NCBI RefSeq assembly: GCF_036860675.1
Contig: NZ_JAYKGK010000009.1
Span: 68,837 to 132,836 of the forward strand
DNA: 64,000 nt
Source: Rosettibacter primus
GTDB taxonomy: Bacteria > Bacteroidota > Ignavibacteria > Ignavibacteriales > Melioribacteraceae
Reading direction: 5' to 3'
Shown in pieces: positions 18,719 through 26,137 of this stretch. Every line of letters starts with the position of its first letter. Positions within the stretch are counted from its first letter, which is position 1. A program made the position numbers and the translations under genes. The notes beneath the pieces are model-generated. The model searched no databases. It saw only the letters and a list, made by a program, of their open reading frames with translations, and was not told the origin of the DNA.

Positions 18719-19897
18719 ATGGAACTCTGGCAGCAAATGATAAGGGACAGCATTCACTCGGTCGACCAGCTTGTTAAAAAGTTCAACTTAGACAGAAAAG
18801 TAGCCGAAGAACTTGATGGATTCTTCCAGGCAAGGATTAATCCATATTATCTAAGCTTAATAAGATATCCAGGAGATCCAATCTGGCTGCAATGCGTTCC
18901 AGATGTAAAAGAACTGGAAGATATCTCCGGTTATGAAGACCCGCTGCAAGAAGATGCAATGAGCCCTGTACCTAATATTACTCATCGTTATCCTGATAGA
19001 GCATTATTTTTAACAACAAGTCAATGCGGAATGTATTGCCGATTCTGCACTAGGAAAAGAAAAGTAGGCAACTCTGAAAAAATATCCATGAAACAACTTG
19101 AATCAGCATTTAAGTACCTTGAAGAACATACAGAGATAAGAGATGTTATTATGTCCGGTGGTGACCCATTGATGCTCACAGATACAATGCTCGAAAAAAT
19201 CTTAAAACGACTGAGACAAATCCCTCATATAGAAATTATTAGAATTGGGACACGCATGCCATGTGTTTTACCTCATAGAATAACTTCAAAACTTGTAGAA
19301 ATGCTAAAAAAATATCATCCAATTTATGTTAACACACACTTTAATCATCCATGGGAAATCACACCAGAAAGCACAAAAGCATGTGAAATGCTTGTAGATG
19401 CAGGAATTCCAGTAAATAACCAGGCAGTATTAATGAAAGGTGTAAATGATGATGCTGAAGTTCTAAAAGAATTATTTTTAAAACTTCTAAAGATACGAGT
19501 CAGGCCATATTATTTATTTATGGCAGATGAAACAAGAGGAGCTAATCATTTTCGTACAACACTTGATAAAGGATTAGAAATAATGTACAAACTTCGTGGA
19601 AATATAAGTGGATTAGCAATTCCACACTTTGTGATTGATGCCCCTGGTGGTGGCGGAAAGATTCCTGTATTACCTCAGTATATTTTACATAGAGATGAAG
19701 ATAAAATTGTGATGAGAAATTATAAAAATGAAATTTTCATTTACCGTGAAGCCAAGCACGAAAAAACAGAATTAAAAGAGGAATCACAAATCCCTATTGA
19801 AATTTCTAATAAGAAAAATGGCAACACAAAGAAACCTAAAAACTATAAAAACATAACTACTGTTGAAATTCCACAATTAGAGACAAGTGAGAATTAA
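18719..19897 (+). CDS. KamA-family radical SAM lysine 2,3-aminomutase-like enzyme
   Basis: A 392-residue radical SAM/PLP aminomutase. The cluster cysteines are C103, C107 and C110 (CGMYCRFC). R112 corresponds to the carboxylate-binding Arg of clostridial lysine 2,3-aminomutase. The PLP lysine is K314 in DAPGGGGKIPV. D270 and D307, 37 residues apart, match the two aspartates that bind the substrate epsilon-amino group, which argues for lysine and against glutamate as substrate. The C-terminus has no cysteines, so the structural zinc site of the clostridial enzyme is absent, and a Lys/Glu-rich tail of about 45 residues replaces it. An AAAGGG site precedes the ATG. EpmB-type EF-P modification is an alternative, but no epmA is nearby. 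Confidence 0.9.
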   Translation: MELWQQMIRDSIHSVDQLVKKFNLDRKVAEELDGFFQARINPYYLSLIRYPGDPIWLQCVPDVKELEDISGYEDPLQEDAMSPVPNITHRYPDRALFLTTSQCGMYCRFCTRKRKVGNSEKISMKQLESAFKYLEEHTEIRDVIMSGGDPLMLTDTMLEKILKRLRQIPHIEIIRIGTRMPCVLPHRITSKLVEMLKKYHPIYVNTHFNHPWEITPESTKACEMLVDAGIPVNNQAVLMKGVNDDAEVLKELFLKLLKIRVRPYYLFMADETRGANHFRTTLDKGLEIMYKLRGNISGLAIPHFVIDAPGGGGKIPVLPQYILHRDEDKIVMRNYKNEIFIYREAKHEKTELKEESQIPIEISNKKNGNTKKPKNYKNITTVEIPQLETSEN

Positions 19898-19970
19898 AAG
19901 GCTGCTTATTAATACTTTAAGAGGAATATAGAAATATTCAAAAGTTACTTTAGAGACTTTTACTGTTGCT

Positions 19971-20522
19971 TCAATTTTGAGTTAAAATATTTAATAGATC
20001 TTTTTCAAGAGAAACAACAGGTGTTTCTACTATTCTTCCTATTTCTTTTCCTTTCTTTTTTATTATAATTGTAGGAATAAGTTTAATATTATAATTCGCT
20101 ATGTCAATCTCACCCGCGCTTTTATTCCTGTCTACACAAATTAATCTTAAATTTTTTTCAGTAAATTTTAATAAGTCCAGTATTTTCATTAGTCTCGGTA
20201 TCTCTCTTCTGCTATCGCTGCACCATGTCCCCATAATAACATCTATTGTAATATCTTGAACACTTATATTTCTTAATGAATCAACAATTATACTATCAAT
20301 TTTATAATCATCATATTCATTATTAAACCATTTTGAAAATGGTTTATATTCAATTGTATCTGTAAATATTTTCTTATCAACCAGACCAATCAACATTGGA
20401 TTACCGGTTTTTTCATCAATTAATAAATTACATTTTTCTTGAGCATAAATTATCTCTAAACTAAAAAGTAATATCATTATGACTAATCTGAAATAACTAT
20501 TTATTATTGAATTTGCGAACAT
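19971..20522 (-). CDS. Exported thioredoxin-fold protein
   Basis: A 183-residue protein with an N-terminal hydrophobic signal segment (about residues 10-27, ending IYAQ). A thioredoxin-like core follows with the active-site-type motif GTWCSDSRREIP (about residues 98-109) and a LIPTIII cis-proline segment near residue 150. Only one cysteine is in the motif (WCSDS rather than WCxxC), so it is unlikely to be an ordinary disulfide reductase. Small WCxDSRRE thioredoxin-family proteins occur in Bacteroidetes-like genomes without clear function. Its start overlaps the end of nadK by 26 bases. It converges with the KamA gene. Confidence 0.75.
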   Translation of the reverse strand: MFANSIINSYFRLVIMILLFSLEIIYAQEKCNLLIDEKTGNPMLIGLVDKKIFTDTIEYKPFSKWFNNEYDDYKIDSIIVDSLRNISVQDITIDVIMGTWCSDSRREIPRLMKILDLLKFTEKNLRLICVDRNKSAGEIDIANYNIKLIPTIIIKKKGKEIGRIVETPVVSLEKDLLNILTQN

Positions 20523-21378
20523 CTAACCCCCAGAATAATTTATTTCTTAATATTTCAAAATAATTTTTCCTTTTTGAATGAATAAGCTGAATGTTGGTTT
20601 TACTCTTTTCTATTATAACTTCAGCTGGAGATTCATAAATATCTGAACGCTGCCCATCACAGCTTATGTGAACTTTTCCATATAATGACTGTGCTCTAAT
20701 AGTAATTTTTTGTTCACTTGAAATTACAAGAGGTCTCATTGTTAAAGTATGAGGTGCAATTGGACTTAATGTTATCACATTAGAACCTGGAGTTATTATA
20801 GGTCCTCCTGTAGAAAGAGAATATCCGGTAGAACCTGTTGGTGTTGCAATTATTATTCCATCTGCAGAAAAAGTGGATACATATTCGTCATCAATATCAA
20901 TTGATAATTCAATCATTTTGGGCCACGACCCTTTATCAATAACAATATCATTTACTGCAAAAAGTTCTTCTTTTTTATCGATAGTACCTTTTAATGCTAT
21001 TCTTTCTTCAACAGTGTAATTATTTGATATTAAATCTGGAATAAATTCTTTAAAACTATTTACATCAAATTCTGCAAGAAAACCCAGCTTACCGAGATTA
21101 ACACCAATAATTGGTTTACCTGAATTTCTAATTTCATAAGCTGAATTTAACATTGTTCCATCGCCGCCAATTGAAATAACCATATCAGATACATTTATTA
21201 ATTCATTTAGCGAAACATATTTACATTCTTTCAATCTCTGGGTGAATTCATTTTTCTTTTTTAATAATGAATCACATATTAAAAAATTTAGATTGTTTTC
21301 TTGAAGTTCCTCAACTATTGTATCTACAACCTTCAATATTTCTGATTTTGTAACATTCGGAATTATTCCCAGTATCAT
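20497..21378 (-). CDS. nadK: NAD kinase
   Basis: Phosphorylates NAD to NADP. The 293-residue cytosolic protein has the GGDGTML motif (about residue 71), the GVNLGKLGFLAEF segment, and the TPTGSTGYSLSTGGPII nucleotide-binding stretch (about residues 180-196), with GQRSD near the C-terminus. Length is usual for the family. ATG start. It lies 15 bases downstream of the glycosyltransferase and overlaps the thioredoxin-like gene. Confidence 0.96.
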   Translation of the reverse strand: MILGIIPNVTKSEILKVVDTIVEELQENNLNFLICDSLLKKKNEFTQRLKECKYVSLNELINVSDMVISIGGDGTMLNSAYEIRNSGKPIIGVNLGKLGFLAEFDVNSFKEFIPDLISNNYTVEERIALKGTIDKKEELFAVNDIVIDKGSWPKMIELSIDIDDEYVSTFSADGIIIATPTGSTGYSLSTGGPIITPGSNVITLSPIAPHTLTMRPLVISSEQKITIRAQSLYGKVHISCDGQRSDIYESPAEVIIEKSKTNIQLIHSKRKNYFEILRNKLFWGLDVRKFNNK

Positions 21379-21393
21379 TTCTTTACCATTTGT

Positions 21394-22143
21394 TTATTTT
21401 TTAATTTCCCATGCTTTACAATATTTTGTAAACACATAAAAAGAAGAGAAAATTGATAATATCAAACCATGTAATCCATCTAAAAAACCAAGTTTTAAAA
21501 TATACATTTTGAAAAAAAGAAAAACAGGTCTTATCAAGATATCAATTAATGTTACTTTCTTATTGTTCGAAATAATTTCTTCTGCTGCCAGCGATGTGTA
21601 GATATTCAATTTTTTCAAATAATGTTCAATTGAAGGGTCTGTGTAATGATTCAATGGATATTTGAAATAACCTGATTTACCTTTAACAATTAAATTTTCA
21701 TGTACAGCTTTATTATTAAAATGTGCAAAATTTTTGTTGAATAATCTTAAAACATAATCAGGATACCAGCCGCAATGTTTAATCCATTTTCCTAAAAAGT
21801 AAGCACGCCGTGGAACAAAATATGAATTATATGCAGGATTGGAATTCTTAAATGCGATTAATTCATGAGCAAGTTCTTTTGTTAGCTCTTCATCAGCGTC
21901 AATCCACAAAACCCAGTCGTTTTTTGTTTTTGTAAGAGCATAATTTTTTGTTTGTCCGAATCCTTTCCATTCAACAATTTCACATTTTACAGATGGATAT
22001 GATGATGCAATTTGTAATGTTTGATCTTTAGTGCGAGAATCAATTAAAATGATAATTTCATCAATAACATCTTGTTGACTTTCAATACATCTTTTAATGT
22101 TTTTTTCTTCGTCTCTTGCAATAATTATTGATGATAATTTCAC
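21394..22143 (-). CDS. Family 2 glycosyltransferase, WaaE/KdtX-like
   Basis: A 249-residue inverting GT2 enzyme. The N-terminus SSIIIARDEEKNI and the metal-binding WIDADEEL (about residues 76-83) define the GT-A fold. VPRRAYFLGKWIKHCGWYPD (about 123) and the hydrophobic C-terminal helix resemble LPS core glycosyltransferases of the WaaE type. A GTG start is used. Placement beside an MsbA-like exporter supports a role in LPS or another envelope glycan; the sugar is unknown. Confidence 0.85.
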   Translation of the reverse strand: MKLSSIIIARDEEKNIKRCIESQQDVIDEIIILIDSRTKDQTLQIASSYPSVKCEIVEWKGFGQTKNYALTKTKNDWVLWIDADEELTKELAHELIAFKNSNPAYNSYFVPRRAYFLGKWIKHCGWYPDYVLRLFNKNFAHFNNKAVHENLIVKGKSGYFKYPLNHYTDPSIEHYLKKLNIYTSLAAEEIISNNKKVTLIDILIRPVFLFFKMYILKLGFLDGLHGLILSIFSSFYVFTKYCKAWEIKK

Positions 22144-22169
22144 TGTTAAATTCTGTATTATTTATAAAA

Positions 22170-24029
22170 TTAATTAATATCTCTAAATTGAAGTTCGTAT
22201 AATTTCTTATAAATACCATCCTCTTCATAAATTAAATCTTGATGTTTTCCATCCTGAACAATTTTCCCTCTTTCAATTACCAGAATTCTATCTGCATTTC
22301 TGATAGTACTCAGTCTATGAGCAATAACAAAAACAGTTCTATCCTGCATAAGCCTTTCAATTGCTTCCTGAACGAGAACTTCTGATTCGTTATCAAGAGC
22401 AGAAGTTGCTTCATCAAGAATCATTATTGGAGGATTTTTAAGTATAGCACGCGCAATTGCAATTCTTTGACGTTGACCACCAGAAAGTTTTGTTCCTTTT
22501 TCTCCAATTATTGTATCATATTTTTGTGGGAGCTCCATGATAAAACTATGAGCATTTGCTGCTTTTGCAGCTTCAATTATTTTTTCTTCTGAACAATCTG
22601 TTAATCCATAAGCTATATTATTTCTAACTGATTCATTAAACAAAACTGTTTCTTGAGTTACAATTCCCATTAATTTTCTTAAATCTTCTATTCGAATATT
22701 TTTGATATCAATTCCATCAAGTAAAATTTTTCCTTTTGTTGGGTCATAGAATCTGGGAATTAAATCTACAAGAGTAGTTTTACCTGAACCACTGCTTCCA
22801 ACAAGTGCAATTACTTTTCCCTTTTCAGCTTTAAATGTTATATCCTCTAAAACATAATCTTCTGAATCATCATATTTGAAATAAACATTCTCAAACTCGA
22901 TTGAGTTATTAAAATCATTAATTGATATTGGATTTGTCACATTTTTTATATTTGGTTCTGTATCAAGTATCTCAAAAATTCTATCTGCAGCAGCACTTGA
23001 TTCCTGAATGCGATTATTCACACTGCTGAGTTCTTTTATTGGCGGCATTAATTGAAATATTGCGAATAAAAATCCAATGAATTGACTTGCTGTAATTGAC
23101 TTTTCAACTAACACAAGCTGTGCCCCAAAGTAAATAATTACAACACCCACAATTACGCTTAAAAATTCTGTAGTTGGACTTGCAATATTTCTTATACGGG
23201 TAATTTTAAGAGAAAGCTTAAAGAAGTTTTGTGTTTCGTTAAAAAATTTTTTGTTTTCATATTCTTCCATTCCAAATGCTTTCACAATTTTTACACCAGT
23301 AATAGTTTCATGAAGTCGATTGGTTAAATCTGCCATCTTTGCCTGCAGTAAACCACTTTGCTTTCTCAAAATTAATCCAATATAACTAATAATTATTAGA
23401 GAAAATGGAAGAACAACAAGAGAAAACAAAGTCAATTTCCAGCTAATAGCTATAGCAATACCAAGAAACACTATTATTTTAAGTGGTTCCCTGATTAAAT
23501 TCAGAAAGACTGCTGATACGCTCGAATTAACAGCATTTACATCGTTCATTATTCTTGAAATTAAATTTCCAGTTCTTTCGTTTTTAAAAAAACTCATTGG
23601 GAGTTTATGCAGATGTTGATATGCTTCATTTCTTAAATTGCGAATCATTCCCTGTTCAACATGTGCAAGAAAATATGCCTGTAGATATCCAAAAAGATTT
23701 TTGCCTAAAAATGCAATTACAATTAAAAGACAAATTTTGAATAATATTTCAGAAGTAGAGCCGCTGAAAATAAATGCTTTGAAACCTGATGTTATTTCAT
23801 TAATAAATTGAGAGACCCAGTTGCTCGCTTTATCTTGAATTACATTAATATTCTGCACAGAATTACCAGAACTAACACCTTTTTGTTGAAACAAAGTATC
23901 AAGCAATGGTATTGATAAATAAATTGATGCACCATCGAGCAAAGCTGATAAGATTGTAAATACAATTGAAGCTATTAAATACTTCCAGAATGGTTTGATA
24001 TAACTTATAATTCTTAAATATGTTTTCAT
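22170..24029 (-). CDS. MsbA-like ABC exporter (fused membrane and ATPase domains)
   Basis: A 619-residue half-transporter. An ABC exporter membrane domain with about six helices (residues 15-330) is followed by a nucleotide-binding domain with Walker A VGSSGSGKTTL (about residue 413), the LSGGQRQRIAIARA signature and Walker B MILDEATSALD, then the H-loop IAHRLST. The family flips lipid A or other lipids; the nearby LPS-type glycosyltransferase fits lipid A transport. ATG start, 26 bases upstream of that glycosyltransferase gene. Other exporter specificities remain possible. Confidence 0.88.
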   Translation of the reverse strand: MKTYLRIISYIKPFWKYLIASIVFTILSALLDGASIYLSIPLLDTLFQQKGVSSGNSVQNINVIQDKASNWVSQFINEITSGFKAFIFSGSTSEILFKICLLIVIAFLGKNLFGYLQAYFLAHVEQGMIRNLRNEAYQHLHKLPMSFFKNERTGNLISRIMNDVNAVNSSVSAVFLNLIREPLKIIVFLGIAIAISWKLTLFSLVVLPFSLIIISYIGLILRKQSGLLQAKMADLTNRLHETITGVKIVKAFGMEEYENKKFFNETQNFFKLSLKITRIRNIASPTTEFLSVIVGVVIIYFGAQLVLVEKSITASQFIGFLFAIFQLMPPIKELSSVNNRIQESSAAADRIFEILDTEPNIKNVTNPISINDFNNSIEFENVYFKYDDSEDYVLEDITFKAEKGKVIALVGSSGSGKTTLVDLIPRFYDPTKGKILLDGIDIKNIRIEDLRKLMGIVTQETVLFNESVRNNIAYGLTDCSEEKIIEAAKAANAHSFIMELPQKYDTIIGEKGTKLSGGQRQRIAIARAILKNPPIMILDEATSALDNESEVLVQEAIERLMQDRTVFVIAHRLSTIRNADRILVIERGKIVQDGKHQDLIYEEDGIYKKLYELQFRDIN

Positions 24030-24036
24030 AAATTCA

Positions 24037-25251
24037 TCACAAGTTATTTATTCCGCATCCATCATAAAATTGGATTCGATGATAAACAGAATCCTTATTT
24101 AAATTATATACAGCTATTTGTCTTATTCCATAATTTTGTTCATCAAAAAATAGGAAGTTTCCATGAACTAATAAATTCATATTCTCAGGGCCATAATAAT
24201 TTTTTCTAATGCGCATCTCATTTGCATCAATAATTAGTAATTCACTTCTATTTACTTCATTTAACTTTATAATTAAGAAACAAAATCGTTCATCATTAGT
24301 CCAGATTATATTTTTCAAAATTCCTTCGTACTCATAAATAAGGATTTCAGAATTTTTAGTTACATCTCGAAGATAAATATAACTTTTCCCATTTTCTTTA
24401 ATATTTCTAATTTGAAATCTTCCTCTTGGAGAAATTACAGCGGGTTTTAATACTGGAGGTTTAGGAAAACCATCTTTTAATATTTGAAAATCTCTTTTCT
24501 GTATTTGGGTAAGTTGTCCATGGGCATCAAATGAAAAAATATTTTGAATAATAATTTCTGATTTTATAGAATCTGAAAATGTTAAATTAACTTTGAAAGT
24601 ATCTTCAGTTTCCCAGTATGTATATAATTGAATGCAATCACCAAAAGAATAAATCTCATCAATTTTATTTTCTTGAGCATCATACAAATACAATCGTACA
24701 TCTTTAATAACAGGAAAAACTCCTTCCTTTTTGTAGCTTAAGGCAGTTGTAATAAAAACTTTACTTCTATCTTGAGAATGATTTAAGGCAAGAACTTTTC
24801 GTCCCCATCGACTCCATACAGGTTTTGTTTGTTTAGTAATTAAATTAAAATTATAGAGTGATGGCCTTCCGGAATAATTTGCAACAAATAAAAAATTAGC
24901 GAATAAGTCGTTAACAAAATTATCTTTATAAAATATTTTATAATCTTTTATAGAATAATTATTAAAAAGTTCATATGCTTTTATGCCAGCATTATATGAA
25001 TTATTATAATTACCATAAAGTATCAGATACTTCTTTGAAGATAAACTTTTTATTGTGATACTATCCAATAAATTTTTATTCAGTCTATCTTTATAATTAT
25101 ATGCTTCGCTTAAGGATGAAAATTCCGCCAGACATATAGAATAAGAAAAATTTTGTTCATCATTTATTTTTGTTTCGTTACAGCTTAATAAAATCAATAA
25201 TGGGGAAAAAATCAGAATATCTCTAATGTGTATTTTCAATTTATTAACCAC
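24037..25251 (-). CDS. Putative lipoprotein with SPOR-like N-terminal region
   Basis: I do not recognise this as a named family. From a GTG at 25251 it has a signal peptide ending in the lipobox LLSC, so it should be a lipoprotein. A short region (about residues 35-100) with the FSSLSEAYNYKDRL and KYLILYGNY pattern resembles a SPOR peptidoglycan-binding repeat. The remainder is beta-rich, with repeated strand patterns of a beta-propeller type. An open frame runs back to 25338 inside the Xer gene, but the lipoprotein signal favours GTG 25251 or TTG 25239. Confidence 0.6.
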   Translation of the reverse strand: MVNKLKIHIRDILIFSPLLILLSCNETKINDEQNFSYSICLAEFSSLSEAYNYKDRLNKNLLDSITIKSLSSKKYLILYGNYNNSYNAGIKAYELFNNYSIKDYKIFYKDNFVNDLFANFLFVANYSGRPSLYNFNLITKQTKPVWSRWGRKVLALNHSQDRSKVFITTALSYKKEGVFPVIKDVRLYLYDAQENKIDEIYSFGDCIQLYTYWETEDTFKVNLTFSDSIKSEIIIQNIFSFDAHGQLTQIQKRDFQILKDGFPKPPVLKPAVISPRGRFQIRNIKENGKSYIYLRDVTKNSEILIYEYEGILKNIIWTNDERFCFLIIKLNEVNRSELLIIDANEMRIRKNYYGPENMNLLVHGNFLFFDEQNYGIRQIAVYNLNKDSVYHRIQFYDGCGINNL

Positions 25252-26137
25252 GCGGATGATGATCACGGTGAACCTGTTTAATATATTCCCTGTCAATGTG
25301 AGTATAAATTTGAGTAGTTGAAATATCTGCATGGCCAAGCATTTCCTGAACAGCTCTTAAATCTGCTCCTCTTTCAATTAAATGAGTTGCAAATGAATGA
25401 CGAAATGTATGAGGATGAATTTCTTTTTTAATGCCAGCTTGATTTGCATAAAAGTTAAAAATTTTCCAAATCCACATTCGCGAAAGTTTTGTTCCTCTCT
25501 TATTCAAAAAAACATAATTTTGACTTTTCATTTTCTTCTCAAGCAGAGGTCTTGATGATTTTAAATATTCATTTATCCAATAAATTGCACTTTGTCCAAT
25601 AGGAATAATTCTTTCTTTTGAACCCTTACCAAATACACGAATTACTTCATCTTCAAAAAATAAATCAGAAATTTTTAGATTAATTAATTCTGTTACTCTT
25701 AATCCAGATGAATAAAAGAGTTCCAATATTGCTCTGTCTCTAATTCCAAGATAAGTATCAGTATTTACAGATTGAAGAATTTTTTCTATTTCTTCAAATG
25801 ATAATACTGCTGGCAGTTTCCTTGATTTTTTTACAGAATATAACTTTTCTGTAGGATTTTTCTCTATATAATTTGAATCATCAAGATATTTCCAGAATCC
25901 TTTTATGGATGACATGTATCTTGCTACTGTTGCAGTATCAATTCCCAATTTACGCTGTTCATCAAAATAACTGGAAATAATTTCTGATGTAACATCATTA
26001 AGGTCGTTTACATTATTACTTTCGAGAAAAGTAAAAAACTTTTTCAAATCTATTTCATAAGAATGAATTGTATTTTCAGAAAGATTTTTTGCAAAGCGAA
26101 GAATTGTAAGATATTCCTTCAGAAATTTTTCCATCAT
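25244..26137 (-). CDS. Tyrosine site-specific recombinase XerC/XerD
   Basis: A 297-residue tyrosine recombinase that with a partner resolves chromosome dimers at dif. It has the N-terminal SAM-like core-binding domain (about residues 5-85). The catalytic set is Arg in SGLRVTELINL (about 145), HPHTFRHSFATHL (His and Arg, about 242-247), GH in MLGHADISTT, and the nucleophile Tyr in TQIYTHI (about 277). The XerD-like HADISTTQIYTHI ending does not separate XerC from XerD with certainty. It directly abuts the HD phosphodiesterase gene. I saw no dif-like site in the gaps of this window. Confidence 0.93.
   Translation of the reverse strand: MMEKFLKEYLTILRFAKNLSENTIHSYEIDLKKFFTFLESNNVNDLNDVTSEIISSYFDEQRKLGIDTATVARYMSSIKGFWKYLDDSNYIEKNPTEKLYSVKKSRKLPAVLSFEEIEKILQSVNTDTYLGIRDRAILELFYSSGLRVTELINLKISDLFFEDEVIRVFGKGSKERIIPIGQSAIYWINEYLKSSRPLLEKKMKSQNYVFLNKRGTKLSRMWIWKIFNFYANQAGIKKEIHPHTFRHSFATHLIERGADLRAVQEMLGHADISTTQIYTHIDREYIKQVHRDHHPRG

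Noticed and set aside
18231..19897. GNAT plus KamA read as the AblA/AblB acetyl-beta-lysine pair
   Set aside because: The GNAT is only 156 residues and two ATP-grasp ligases are coupled to it, so the simple two-gene osmolyte pathway is not supported, though beta-lysine as an intermediate remains possible.
19898..19970. Convergent gap as a replication terminus or dif site
   Set aside because: All genes change strand here, but no 28-base dif-like sequence is visible and strand bias in one window does not show a terminus; only weak AT hairpins (GAATAT-AGAA-ATATTC) are present.
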